Of a DNA stretch of 64,000 bases, positions 27,040-40,625 are shown piece after piece. Below the pieces are notes generated by a model, which saw only the letters and a list, made by a program, of their open reading frames with translations, was not told the DNA's origin and did no database searches. This stretch comes from Talpa occidentalis (Eukaryota > Chordata > Mammalia > Eulipotyphla > Talpidae). The position numbers and the translations under genes were made by a program. Positions within the stretch are counted from its first letter, which is position 1. Every line of letters starts with the position of its first letter. The stretch covers positions 28,808,808-28,872,807 of the forward strand of contig NW_023603184.1 in assembly GCF_014898055.3 (NCBI RefSeq). Reading direction: 5' to 3'.

Positions 27040-27870
27040 CCTTTTCACTCTTACACTCATCCAGCGTCCTCTCCAAAAGGGGTGTCTTCTGGGGATGCAT
27101 ATCTGATCAGACCCCATCATTGTCCTCACCCCATAATCTCATAACCCTTGTGTCCCTTTGGTTTTAGGATAGAAACCCAAACCCACTCTTCCCCAGCCTC
27201 TCCTGCCGCCTCTCTCCCTCCTGCCTCTGTTGCAGCCTGTTTTTGTGCTTGTACGTGGCTGCGCCCTGGAGCTCCCCCGCCTCCTCACAGCACGCTGCTG
27301 GTGCCAAAGCCAACTCTCCTTTCTTTGGTCTGAGCTACATCAACCTCAGAAGCTTCTCTGACCCTTGAACCCTCTCCCCAATGTTGTTTGTTCTCATTTC
27401 TGTGTGTGCGTGTCTCAGGAGTGCTTGTCTCTGTTACATCTTCCCTACCAAGCGGCAAGCCCTGTGACCTGACAGCAGGACTGGTTAAGCTCTTACTCAC
27501 CCTTTATTTCCACCCACACACAGGCCCTAGTGTGTAGTAGGGGTCGATAAGATACCCAGAAAGGGAACCAAGGGTCATCGATGTAGATACCGGCACAGCC
27601 TCCCGCTCCAATGGCCATATCTGATGCTGAAGCCTTTCTCCCTCAGCACATCACTTTCTTCTGTCAGAACTTTCAAGAAGCCCCATGAAGGATGCAATCC
27701 ATAAGCCATATGTAGCCCTCCTCCACCTGGACCCTCATCTCAAACTCATTTCTCCCAGTCCCCTTAGTCCTTGCATCACAGCTAGAATGGAGCTTTCTGG
27801 GCTTCTTCTGTCCACACTCTTCCTCAGCACTTCCCTGTTCAAAATCTTAAGTGTCCCCACATAAAATCTT
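27040..27870 (+). repeat. L2 LINE fragments
   Basis: The C/T-rich sense sequence includes ATAGAAACCCAAACCCACTC, GCCATATGTAGCCCTCCTCC, CACTCTTCCTCAGCACTTCC and related pieces in the order of the L2 3' region. It is diverged and limits are approximate. Confidence 0.5.
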
Positions 27871-28367
27871 GACTGAAAATAATGCCTCCCACAGTCTGAA
27901 TTTGGAGTAACTGTGATGTGGTATTTATCTTCTGTCTGAACTACAGCTTTTTGGGTTTTTAGGTTGTAGTCAAGTCCTATTTATTATCTAGAAAGTCCTA
28001 TTTATTATCTATACATCATTGTATATTACAATGATGTAATATACCATGTAGAAGATACTCACATGGTAGGTAGTCGTAGAAATGTGTTAAGTGACCAGCA
28101 GTGCGTGATACTTAGCATCTTTCTAAATCAGTCTTTAATAGGAGCCATTTTCCCTGTTGCTGCTGTAATTTGTAGTGAACAAGTGGCCAGTCAGATACAA
28201 ATTCTGTTCTCCTCTTAAATATCTAAAGATTAGTGACTCTGAATCAGATTCTTATACTGTCTTCTGCAGGTATGTTTAAGACCTCGTGGATCTTTACTTG
28301 CAAGGATGCAATATTATTCTGACACTCCATGCAATAAAGTAAAATGAAATAGGCACACGCAGTATGA

Positions 28368-28802
<435 letters not shown>

Positions 28803-30409
28803 TGAGGTTGGCCTGTCCCCACCCCTTCGCGATCAGTAGGGGCCATCCTGCATGAGGCTTATAGGGCGTGCTGGTTGGGTAGCTGGGTGTCATGGACCCT
28901 GCTGTCCTTCCATCCCTGGTTCCAGGGACCCCCAGAGGTTGTAGGTAACAACCAGTGGGATGCAGCTGACTGGCACCTGCCTTCCAAAGTCCTGATCCCT
29001 TGAGCTTGGCATTGTTACTTTGGCCCCGTCCACTCCAATCATTGATTGTCTCAGATATGTATCGGTGCATACTTGGATCAAATATCTATTTATGACTTTT
29101 ATATTTTTTATCTCCCTCTCTTTCAAAAAATGTATATTGTTTTCTCAGGATGGGTTGATTTGGGTGACTAATGCTTGTAGTTAACAGTCCATTTAAAGTG
29201 GTACTTTCCAGTGTCTTTTACCCATCCTTGTTCAGTGACCTCAGAGGTCCGAGAGCCCAGCCCAGCTGTACAAAACTTTGTGCTCAGATGTGTGAGAGAG
29301 AGAATGCCATGGTGGTAAGAAGGGAGGGAAAAGGGGCAAAAGTATGTTTTTTAAAACCTTGGGCTTTATAGTGAGGATTTGGGGTGCAGCTGCTCCTCAC
29401 GGCTTCCTGAACACAGGATGGGTTTTGTGAGAATGGTATTAATGAGGGTTCCACTGACAGAAGAGGACATCAGTGAATTGACTAGATGACCAGACAGGTG
29501 TAAGTAAGCGTAGGGGTCATGCGCTTTCTAAAATGCTAGCACTGGGGAATCCAGTAAGACATTTTGAATTGAAATAAAAACTGGATATTGCTTAAAGAGG
29601 AGGAAGAGTCAGAGGTCACACATTTTATATTCAGAAGAACAGTGCTGCCACCAGCAGAGATAAGAAAGTAAGGTATTCAAGAGAAAATAGGGGGTGACTA
29701 TAGATGGACACCACACTTTGGGAGACAGATAAAGGCTGAAAATATCAACTGGGAATTTTATGCATTAAGGATAACTAAAATTGTGGGAATGGAGAGCTAT
29801 CTGCAGGGAGAATATGGGAGCACAATAATAAAGATTTAGTTTGGGAGCAGAAGCCAGACCTGGGGAGAGTGGAAGGGAGACACAGAGGAGCAGAGGACAG
29901 AAGTAGTGGTGGGAAGGAGGAATAGGCTCAAGGCAATGTCTGTGAAGCCCTAAAAGGGGTGGGTGAGCAGGTAACTGTTTAATGAGACAGGGCTGGGAGA
30001 CCGAGAACCAGATGACCTCCATCTCCTCTGAGGAGGAGGAAGCAAGGTTACTTGTTGGTTTTGGGAATGTGAAATGGTAGTATTGGACCAGCTACCGAAT
30101 AGTCAAGCTTATCTGTAGAAGGACTTCCTGCCTGGACAGGTACATGTGAGAAAAGTTGAGCTATGCAAGTTACTCAGTTTCTAAGATTTCAAATTATCCT
30201 AATTGTGTCCTCAGATAACACACCCAAAGCTTTATACAAGTTTAGAGGACAGCAGAGGTTGCTTTTGACTTGTGAAATCCCAGGAATTTTCTTGGAGAAA
30301 GTGGTATGAGTGTGGCAGGAGGAGTTTTATAATTAAGCCTTTAATTTTGTGTGTATTTCTACATTTGATGTGAAATGGGAGTCTCCTTATATATTCTTCC
30401 AAGTCAATA

Positions 30410-32420
30410 TACAAAACCATTTATTAAATGATTCATCCTCTTCTGATTGAGGGATCTTTTTCTTTTTAAGTTACCCTAAGTTATGGGGCTCTTTTTTCCC
30501 CCCACTCTATGTATTTCATGTCACAATACCATGTTGATTTAATTACAGTGGCCTAAGAGTATGTCCTGATATCTACTGAGACAAGTCAGTTTCACTGTTT
30601 TCCTTTTTTGTGTATTTTCTAGGCTAGCAACTAGCATTTATTCTTCCAAACAATAAGATCGTTTTAAAAATGTAAAGAACATAAACTTTGCTGAGCAATC
30701 CTTTGTAATTGCATTAGATTTAGATATTATTTGGGGATAAATTTATTTATTATTTATGTCAGATCTTTCCAATCAAGAACTTATTTGCATTTCTGTATCA
30801 TTTTATCTATTTTAAATAAGATTTTATATTTTCATATTTAGGCTTAACCCCTTGTGAAAAAAATTCTAAATATTATGTAATTTGGTTATGCAGTTTCCCA
30901 TTTCTAGATTTTAATCACCAAAAAAGAGACAAGCTCTTGGTTTTTGCATATTGATGTTTTTCTGGCCATCTTGACTTTTTAGCCCTAGTCAGTCATTTCC
31001 TAGACTCTTAGATTTTCTGTGTGTACAATCTTTTTGCAGCAGCAAAAAGAAAAGCCTTTATTTCTCTCTTCTTTTCCAGTGTTTATGCCCTTTTTTTAAA
31101 TTTTCTCATCTTTTTTTCATTTGCCAAAACCTCCAACTAGTTGTAAAAAGAAATAATATACAGTTACTGATGTTAGTAGAAATGGTTTTGGTGGTTTGCC
31201 ATTGAGGATTACATTTTTTATTGGTTTTTATAAAAGCGTTTTATATTTAAGTGCTTTCTTTCTATTCCTATTTTACTTAGGACTTTTATTAGTAATTGCT
31301 ACAATATTTTTTTCAAATGCCTTTTCAGCAACTTGGACTCTGATTTTTCTCCATTTTGTTGATATATATGAGTTAATGCTCTCCCTGTGTGGGAACCACC
31401 ACAGCATTCCTCAGGAAAGTTCTATTTGGGATACGTTGATATATTCTGCTTGCTATCTTTACATAAAATGTTTGCATTTGTTAATTGATACCCTGTACTT
31501 TATCATCTCATCAAATTTCCATATTGAATGTACATCAGATTCATCAAAAAGAATTGGGACACCTGTCTTTTTCTGTTTGTGTATCATTTAAAATAACTGT
31601 TCTTTAAAGGCTACATGAAATTGAGCTATGAAACCGTTTGGCTTTTGTACCATTTTCAGTGATAGATCTCTAAAACTTTCTGGTCATCTCCATAGTAATT
31701 GAACTATTAGAGTCTTTTTTCTTTCAATAATTTTTATTTTAATTTTTGGGATTACAATTTTGCTCTTCCATGTGTGCACATGTTCTACTCACCCTCCTAC
31801 CTATTGGAGTTTTTCACTTTTATCTTTTGGTTGAGACTCGCAATTTGTACTTTGCTGGGAAAGCATCGTATCTTGTAGGTTTTCATTGCTCTTCGTCCCG
31901 GTATAGAGTTATGTAGCATAAACCACTTATAAATCTTCTAATCTCTACTGTGATTGTGGTTTTGTCTCTTTTCTTTCTTCTTATGCTTCTGAATGGGTTT
32001 ATTTTGTCTCTTTAAAGGATTCTTTGTTTTGTCTACATTTTTAATTTCTATTACACTGATTTGAGCTTTTATCTTCATTAATTTACTATTCCTAGTTTCC
32101 TTTGATTTCTTTGTGGTTTGGGGATGTTTTTTATCTTTTTTGGTGGTTTAAAAATTTTAAGATGTGTATTTAATTCTGCAATTTGGTGTCCTTTTTAATG
32201 ATGAAGGCATATTGAAGTTCCTTCATTAAGTTTGTGCCAAGTATAGTTTCATTGGGGCTGTAAGTTTGATATAAAATATTTTCTTTTTCATTGCTTTTAA
32301 GTAATTTTTTGTTTCCTTTTTTTTTATTTTTTTTAATTAATATCCTTTTTAAAATCCTTTGATGGAAGGTTATCTAGGAGTGTGTTTCTTATTTCTGAGT
32401 GCTTCAGTGGGATCACCAAA
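30410..32420 (-). mobile_element. L1 ORF2 fragment, antisense, about 2 kb
   Basis: The + strand reads as the complement of L1 ORF2: CATTTATTAAATGATTCATC, ACAATACCATGTTGATTTAA, TTGCCAAAACCTCCAACTAG, GGACTTTTATTAGTAATTGC and TTATCTTCATTAATTTACTA are familiar landmarks in the expected order. It is heavily diverged with no open frame. It lies entirely in a TEAD1 intron in opposite orientation to the gene. Confidence 0.8.
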
Positions 32421-32660
32421 CTGAATAGAACAGTATCTTCCTTTTCTTTTTTATTAAAGACATAAATAACTCACAGGGGCTCACGATCAGGGGGCAGTAG
32501 TGTTTGGAGAAGTGAGCTGCACTGGTTGTTGGTCTGTGAGACCTTCTCATGGGGTGGAGGATTTTCTTGGGGCTCTTTGAAGAGTTGGAACTGCCCGGGC
32601 TATCTTTGCAGATCTCAAGTAGAGAATAACTTGTCTTGGGTGGGGAAGGTCATATTTTTT

Positions 32661-32849
32661 TTTTTTAATAGAGGCATGTTTTTATTTATTTATTTGTTTG
32701 TTTTGTTTGTTTATACATGCACTGGGTACAGTCAGAAGCACGGGAGGGTGAGAGAATTCACCAGAGCCAGAGCGGGAGGCAGAGCAGGCAGAAGGACTGA
32801 AGTACACTGCTAAGGGGAGCAGCGGGCGGCAGGAGAGGTCTGCGCGCCA
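32661..32849 (-). mobile_element. tRNA-derived SINE, young type, 5'-truncated, with 15-bp duplication
   Basis: The antisense young-type tail and body end abruptly after GAGGTCTGCGCGCC. The tRNA-like head with the A- and B-boxes is absent. AAGGTCATATTTTTT occurs on both sides (32646-32660 and 32850-32864), so the truncation is part of the insertion event rather than a later deletion. Confidence 0.92.
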
Positions 32850-33039
32850 AAGGTCATATTTTTTATGACCTTTGCTAGAAGGAGTGATACAATTCTTGTT
32901 TAAAGTTATCATCTCTCCGACTTTTTGTTACAGAAAAATAATGGATTCTGAGTATGGCATTAAGTTTGGGGCTAGGGTGGGTTTTAAGTATGTAAGCTAC
33001 ATATAAATAGTACAACCTGTAGCAGACAATTTATTTTGA

Positions 33040-33342
<303 letters not shown>

Positions 33343-33514
33343 TAATGTAGACCTCAGGGCATCAAGGTCCAGGCCAAGAGGACTGAGCTGGTTGTTGGTT
33401 GGGCTCCAGGAGACCAGTCAGCAGTTGAATCACAGAATCCATAGGGCAAACTTGAACTTGATCTGGGGTCAAATCTGTAGAAAAGCCAGGGGCAGAACTG
33501 GTATCCAGGCAGGT

Positions 33515-33715
33515 TTAAAAAGTTGTAGTCCCAACTTTTTAACTCTGACTGCATATTAGAAAGACCTGGACAACTTTCCAAAGTCCTCTTACCAAAGCTG
33601 CATTTTCTATCATTTAAGCCAGCATCTCTAAGGATAGAACCCAGCGTTGTATATTTTTAAAAGTTCCTTAGGTGATTCCAGTGCTAGCCAAGTGTGAGTC
33701 TCAGCAGCACAATTA
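33515..33715. mobile_element. MER20 (hAT-Charlie) remnant
   Basis: CATCTCTAAGGATAGAACCC, GTATATTTTTAAAAGTTCCT and TAGGTGATTCCAGTGC correspond to the MER20 consensus. Confidence 0.75.
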
Positions 33716-36124
33716 TGATGCAATTGTATGCATCATAAATGAGGCAAGACCTGAGTCAGTTGGTTTATAATTAAAACATATCTTGACTCATTTCACAAAG
33801 GATTTGCAAGGCCTTGTAAGAAGTAACATATGTTAATACAGCAAAATCTGAACTCTAAGTACCAGGAGAAGCATAAATTAGAATAGATTGTTATGGCCAG
33901 GAAGCGGGAGGGGAGAATACTTTTCATAGGCTGAAGATTATGATCAAAACTTAATGGGCAGCTGAAGAGAAAGGTCCATGATGGGAAAACTTTTTCATCT
34001 CCCTGAACTGTGCTGTGTGTGGGATTTTTTCCCCCTTAATATTTAACTTTAAGACAAATTTCTCTTAGGGATTTCATCTGGGAACTTGGAAGGTTATTAA
34101 AAATAGTATTGTCCTCAAAATATACCTATAAAATAGTCAGTGATGGATTTCAGAAGGCTCATTTAATAAATATATAACATTCCTTGGAAGGAAAAATGCC
34201 AAAGTAAAACTTGGTAGAAACAGTTTTGCTAAAGGGACAAGACTATATTGTGATCAAAACACTCAGACATCTGAAGGCCTGCTTTGTTACTGGGATTAAG
34301 AGCCAGCATACTTCCAGCAGGAATTCTTCATCTGAAGCTTTCAGATGTGGTGGGAAAGTGGTTTTCAATCATTGGTGTGCTGGATTTAAAAAGAAAAAGA
34401 AAAAAAGGTGCTCTATCCCAGCCCACCTCCCCCCAAAAACCCCCAGATTTGTAGTTTTTGCCTATTTCCATTATGTAAATATGCCCTCCATGGACATTTT
34501 CATGCCATCAATGATTGTCTATCTCAAGAAATTCCTTAACATTTACCAATCACTTTTTTTGTGAGCCAGTTGGCATAGTTTCCACACCACTATAAAAAAA
34601 AAAAAATGAAAATTACAATATTCAAAAACTTTGATATATTAGATTCATCCAGAAAATTTCTAAAAATCCTGAGACCTGGGCTCCAAGATTTCTGGAGGCA
34701 GGCCCAGTGCCATGGATTTTGTCTGTGTGTTTTTATGGCTCCCAGGTAGTTCAAGTGCCCACCTGCCGTGAGACCCACTGCTCACTACCCACTGGTAAGC
34801 TGGTAGCAAATATTAGGGCTCATAGTCATGTGCATTGGCAAACTCAATTTTGCATATAATTTTCACTTATTCTAGGGAGAGAGTCTCAAATGTGAATTCT
34901 CAAATGAGTCCGTGGCCTTTAAAAATTTAGAAACTAGCAGGGGAAATTCAGAAATGTCTAGGGGAACCTTTGGAAAACTTGTTCTTTAAAAACTATTCAT
35001 TAGGATTCTTTTCTCTAGTGATCTTTGGGGAAAACTGAGCAGTTCGGTACCTGGGTAAGGCAGGTACTTTGCATAAAGGTCTCTGTCGCTATGTAAGAGC
35101 AGATGGGTCGCCTTAGCACTCAGAGGAGAGATGTCCAGTGTGGCCTCTTGAGGTGGACACTAAATAGCCTCAGAAATTAATGAGTGCTTAGAGTGAATGG
35201 CCACCCTACCCTACTGGGCTCTCTTGGAGGGAGTCTTAGCTATTTCCTAACTATCAGTTTTGAGTCCATTCAGCATGTTAGGGAATATGTCCTCATTCCC
35301 TCAAGCCCTGCCTCACAGAGCACAGCCAAGGAAAACATGGCCCAGACAAATTTTATAGCATGTGTATTACCCACAAAACCCATTACTATATCAGTAATGC
35401 TCAGCATAGCTATCTGGCGAATCACCAGAGTAAATTAATTTCAAAATGCACTATTAAACCAGTAAACAAACCTCAGATATACAGAGTTAGTAACTCTTAC
35501 TGAATATTTGCTAGAAGTAATATTTTAGTTGTAGAAAAACTGAAATTAAGCCAGCACCCCTGGATTATGAGAATAAAACCATCTCATTCATTAACAGGAG
35601 AAATAGTACTTGTCAGCTCTTTCTTGGGGTTTGGATATAGGAGCACAGCCAGGATGGCAGCTGTTGGACATGGTTGTAGGTGTTTTCCTAGGTGTTTTGA
35701 ATACAAAGTCAAGTCAACAAGACCAAGCTAAAGACAGTTTTCATCAGGGTGACTCAGGAATTGAGGTGATCCTGTAGACTGGGATCTTAGTGACAGCAGC
35801 GGAAACCAAGAGCCAGGTGTTCTGTCATCTTTTGAGAATGTATTCACATACACAGAAACACTTTTTTCCCTCTTTTCTCCTTTTGAATCTCCATCATGAA
35901 GCCTGGACAAGGTATATTTTTTAATGAAAAGTTTGCCCAAAGGTAGGATATAGTAGAGGTTTCTGGCACAGTGCTCATAAGCTTTTTGAAAATATATTAT
36001 GAAATTCTCAGTGCATAATGGTGAAGTCATTTTTACTCCCATTTTATGGATAAGGAATGTTACACCTACTTGAGCACACAGAACCATTTATAGATGTAAA
36101 TTTAAATTTGAATTTGTGGAAAAG

Positions 36125-36300
36125 AAGCACTTAGCAGGATAGTTCATGGCCTAGAATCAGAAGACTTGGGTTGAAGACCCAGCTCTGCTTTATGACCTTA
36201 GGCAAGTCATTTCATCTCCAGACCTCAGTTTTCCCTCTCCCATTTGCAAACAAAATGTCTGGACTGTCCACTTCAAAGGTTATTGAGAATATTTTAATTT
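36125..36300 (+). repeat. MIR fragment
   Basis: Sense MIR: CTAGAATCAGAAGACTTGGG, ATGACCTTAGGCAAGTCATT and CCTCAGTTTTCCCTCTC. Confidence 0.8.
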
Positions 36301-36779
36301 ATCCAACTAACCTATGGAGAGATTTTATTAGCTGCTGAAGACAATGCAAATAAAACGCTGTGCTTGTCCCTTAGTAAATCTTGGCCTGTAGGGGAAAGCA
36401 TGTAAAGTAATTATTTCAATCCAAAGTAATAGCTATAGTATGCTTAAAAAGATACCCTGGAAGTTCAGTGTCATTGAACTACCTAGGCAGGTCCCTGTCG
36501 TCGGAGTGAGGTGGAGAATCCTCAGGGTTGTTAAGAGATAATGTTTACATTGCCTTGATAGATAAGCAGGCATTTCTCAGATTTACCAAGAAAGGCGCAT
36601 TCCAGGGGTGCATTCTTATATGTCAGTACTGGGATGTGGTGGACTGGGCAGGTAGGGTGGCCATCTGTAGCCTGGTGAGGGAAGCAGGATTCATCAGGAA
36701 AACTGAACTATGGCTGGCAACTGGCAGAGCTAGGTAGGCACCTGATGCCCACAGTGCAGATAACAGAATTACTTGACCT

Positions 36780-37060
36780 AGGTCAGGAGGTCAGGAAAGG
36801 TTTTCCCAAGGAAGAAACAATGGAGAGGTATCTGCCAGCTGAATAGGCAGAGAGAGTAGGAAAGAATTCTCCAGGCAGGCGGGACACAGCAAGTCGGAAG
36901 CTGGAGAATAGGGCCATGTGGCTGGCGTGGGAGAGGGAAGGAGAGCCAGGAGCCAGCAAGCTGGCCAGACCGGGCAGGGTCTCCTTAGCCTTATGGGATG
37001 AGAACAGGCTTTCTCTTCATCCCAAAGAAGCCATTCAGGGTTTCTGAGCAAGAGTCTATT
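36780..37060 (-). repeat. L2 fragment, antisense
   Basis: AAGAATTCTCCAGGCAGGCG, GGACACAGCAAGTCGGAAGC and GAAGCCATTCAGGGTTTCTG are in the order of antisense L2. Confidence 0.6.
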
Positions 37061-37484
37061 ATGAAAGAGAAATATACATGTGTGTTTGTATACATAGTCA
37101 TTCCATATATTCTTGTAGATACATTCATTCTGTATATTCTTACAAGATTTCATGACTGCTGTGTGTGCAGAAGGGAGAAGAACAAGTAGGGGATGTGGGA
37201 TGTTCACAAGCGGTTTGCTGGCACCTTGGGCTATGACAGGGGTGGACTTGAGCTCTTCAGGAGGTCAGAGCAGCAGGGCATGGCATTTGTCTGGATGTGA
37301 GCATGAGTGAGAGATTTCAAGGATGAGAGAAACCTGCTTACCTGGAGTATTTGGTCTGTGAGGAAGAGGTAGGATATAGGACTAGAAAAGCAGGTGGTTG
37401 TAGTAATGGGAAAAAGGTCTATGATATCCAAGGGCAGGGGGCGGGGAATGTAACCAATCCATCACTGTGTTAATTCATTTCTCC

Positions 37485-37570
37485 AGAGCAGCGAGGTACA
37501 GTGGTTAAGTAAAGGGTGTTTGGAATCAGAAGATCTGGGTTTCTTAGTTGACAATTGTATAACCCCCCCG
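37485..37570 (+). repeat. MIR head fragment
   Basis: GAGGTACAGTGGTTAAGTAA followed by TGGAATCAGAAGATCTGGGT matches the tRNA-like head of MIR. Confidence 0.6.
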
Positions 37571-37929
37571 CCCCAAATGAACCCCTGCCACATTCTCTGT
37601 CAAAGAAGGAGACAATGTGTCTGTCTCCTTAGCATTTCATGTTAAGTAGATGCATACTAAGCAGTCAAAATAGGTGACAATTAGGATGTCAATATTTGTG
37701 ACTGTGTGCCAAACATTAGTCTGGTCCTTGGGAATATGGGCCTGCTTTTGAGGAACTTAGGGAAAAATCACAAGTCCTCTGAGAGTGTATTCCTTAGACA
37801 GGCACCATGAAAGGTAGATGCTATGAGGATACTGGAAACTAGATAAACAAAGCCCGATACCTGGCAGGATAGAGACCTAGGCAAACTGGACTAGTGTCTC
37901 AAATGCAAATGTTTCAAAATACTGAGCTG

Positions 37930-38160
37930 GCCTAACACACAAGCAGGAGAGCCATCGAAGTGTCTAGTTGGGGAGTCAGGTTAGATAGCGTGGGGACTGA
38001 GACAGGGCCCAGGGGAAGGGGTGGCAGTGACCTAGGCCAGAGAGCTGGAGATGTGAATGAAGCAGACACCCTGGGCATGCAGCGGGCAGTGAGAATGTCA
38101 GAGACTCAACCTGAGAGGGGAGGCAGATGAGTCTGGCAGACCCTCAGCTAATGTCACCTC
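37930..38160 (-). repeat. L2 fragment, antisense (tentative)
   Basis: GGGTGGCAGTGACCTAGGCC and AGAGCTGGAGATGTGAATG resemble antisense L2. Diverged. Confidence 0.4.
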
Positions 38161-38520
38161 CTTTGACTTTGTTTCATTATGTTGATGAGAAAAATCCTGT
38201 CCGATAGGACACTGAACAAATCCTTTTCAAGGACCTGCTTCTGTTACACAGCTCTTTGTTTAAAGTCACTTTTTTCAAGAACCAATAAGTAAGGACTTGC
38301 TGTATTTCAGAACACACTTTGAAAGGTAAAGCCTGTATGCATGAAAAGAATCAGCATTTGATGTGGACTCCACAGTGTTCCCTCGATCAGCATAGATTTT
38401 ACCAAGTCCACACCCTGTTGGTTGACACGGTAGTGAGCAAAACACTCATGGAGCTTAGGTCTTCCCTTCGCTATTGTGAAACAAAATTGAGTGGAAGCTT
38501 AGGAATAAGATAGGAAGCAA

Positions 38521-38790
38521 GGGCCTCCCTGGTGGCACAAGAGGTTAAGACGCAACCTGTGAAGCTGTCTGCAGCCACTGCAGCACGAGTTCGATCTCTG
38601 GCCAGGGAGCTACCCACATGGCACAGCAGACCTTCCCTGACTCGCCCGCTGCTCCCCTCAGCAGTGTATTTCACTCAATCTGCCTGTTCTGCTCCCCACT
38701 CTGTCTCTGGTGAATCCTCTCACCCCCCCCCCCACAACTCTGGCCTGTACCCTGGTTCTTGTATGAATAAATAAATCTTTAAAAAAAAAA
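38521..38790 (+). mobile_element. tRNA-derived SINE, older type, with 12-bp duplication
   Basis: The copy is full length, with head GGGCCTCCCTGGTGGCACAA, B-box-like AGTTCGATCTC, body, GAATAAATAAATCTTT and A10. GATAGGAAGCAA (38509-38520) is repeated with one change at 38791-38802. Confidence 0.93.
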
Positions 38791-39215
38791 GATAGGAGGC
38801 AATTTTAGGATATGTCACAATTTTGTGATATAGAAATATAGTAAATTGTCTTTGTTGAAAGGAAATCAGCCCCTTCCAAAAAAAAAAAAAAAACCCATAC
38901 TAATTTCTGGGGTCTCTTCTTGGGCTTAGATTATGAATGAGACCTGTTCTATATGAGACCTGTTGTATTACCTATAGTAATTAAGCTTAGACAGGGTTCA
39001 GGTTGAAACCGTGGTAGCACGGTTTATACCAGAGACAGTAGCACGAAACCGGACAGATCTCTAAGCATCCAGTTGTTGGGCTATTCCTCACCAATGAAAT
39101 CATAATCATCTTAGCACAGGTAGGATATGTTTCCATCCATGTGGTGTTTTAGTACATATCTATGTATTGTGTGTGGGTGTGTGTGGATATACATGTATAT
39201 GTTTTTTTTTTTTAA

Positions 39216-39332
<117 letters not shown>

Positions 39333-39339
39333 ACATGGT

Positions 39340-39402
39340 TATTTATATATATAGATATCTGTATATACACACACATATGTGCGCACACACACACACACTC
39401 TC
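39340..39402 (+). repeat. TA/CA-rich simple repeat just after the stop codon
   Basis: The tract runs from TTATTTATATATATAGATAT through TATACACACACATATG to GCGCACACACACACACAC. It lies in the first 70 bases of the 3' UTR and is complementary in type to the GT-rich tract 39169-39186. Confidence 0.85.
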
Positions 39403-40382
39403 CATTATCCAAGGACTGACTGTCAACCTCACCACACAGGGGTGGTGCCCTGGCCCTGAGGTCACCCCGACTTTTCTAAATCCTGTTTGAGTGAAGTCAT
39501 TTTTTTCATGTGTTCATACTATCATTGTAGCTGTGAAGTTCCGGTACAGTTGTAAAAAGAGAAATCGAGTTGTTTCTATGTGTTCTTCAGACCTGCAGCC
39601 CACAATTCCTCGGGAAGGGTGGACCTTGAGAACCCAAGTCTCTGCCGAGACCTGTTTTTATTTGTGGTAGAAAATACTGAGACAGAGCATTTGCCATGGG
39701 ACATTGACAGCCTTTATACAAATGTATTTAGTTCTTTTTTTTTTTCCAACATAAAATTCTTGTTTTAAGATACAAGTAAAATTAATCTTTAAATATAAAT
39801 GTAAATTAGTACACAAACTAAGAATCTTTAGACTTAACCTTTGTAACTAATTAGGGTGGAAGTTATGAAAGAATGTAATTCACTAAATTATTTTTTAAAT
39901 GAAACTTTTCTTTCTTTTTGAAACCAAATGTTAAAATATAGCCTTAAATGCTTGGTAGAAATAGCCTAATGAGACAAATTTGTACTTTTTTTCTCAAGGT
40001 TAAAACTAATCTCCTAATCCATTAAACTCTGAACAGGTATTACAAAAGAAGAAAACTTCACCCCTATCCTTAACATATATAGTATATTTAAAAATATAAA
40101 ATTGTATTGTACTAATGTGATGATTGATTATTTAATGAAAAAGAAAAGATGGCTCTTTTTTTGCAATAAGTAGATAAATACTGAAAATCTAAACTCACAA
40201 TGTTTATAGTCTTGTGTGTGCAGTTATATTTTATATGGACAACCAAATTTTTTATTAAGATGCATAAATATTTGAACCACTGAAATGTAATAACAAAAAT
40301 TTAAAATTGGCGTGAATACTGCACTGTGAGCTGCAAAGTATAGAAAATCCTGTGGCTGGGCGAAAACTTCATCAACCAAACC

Positions 40383-40388
40383 AATAAA
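40383..40388 (+). promoter_or_regulatory. possible proximal poly(A) signal AATAAA
   Basis: AATAAA occurs here and again at 40449-40454, about 1.1 kb after the stop codon. Use of either would give a short 3' UTR. There is no strong GT-rich element immediately downstream, so these are weak candidates. Confidence 0.25.
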
Positions 40389-40539
40389 AGGCTCATCAGT
40401 TTTAGCATCTGCTCCCCAGAAAATTGTAAGCACCCTCACCAGCCTGTGAATAAATTCATCATTTCTGGTGATTCCTATATGCCTATTAACCTGCTATAAC
40501 GATATGTGTAGATATCCGTATCTACACGTGCCCATAGGT

Positions 40540-40625
40540 AGTTACTCAACACATATTTATTGAGCATCTATTTAGTGTCACTCAGTTTGCTAGGTGCTGA
40601 TATGTATGTATATCTCAATCTGTGT
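40540..40625 (-). repeat. MIR fragment within the 3' UTR
   Basis: CAACACATATTTATTGAGCA, TCTATTTAGTGTCACTCAGT and GCTAGGTGCTGATATG match the antisense MIR 3' end. Confidence 0.65.

Noticed and set aside
31196..31591. Hydrophobic 131-codon frame resembling a membrane protein
   Set aside because: It comes from the T-rich antisense strand of an L1 ORF2 fragment.
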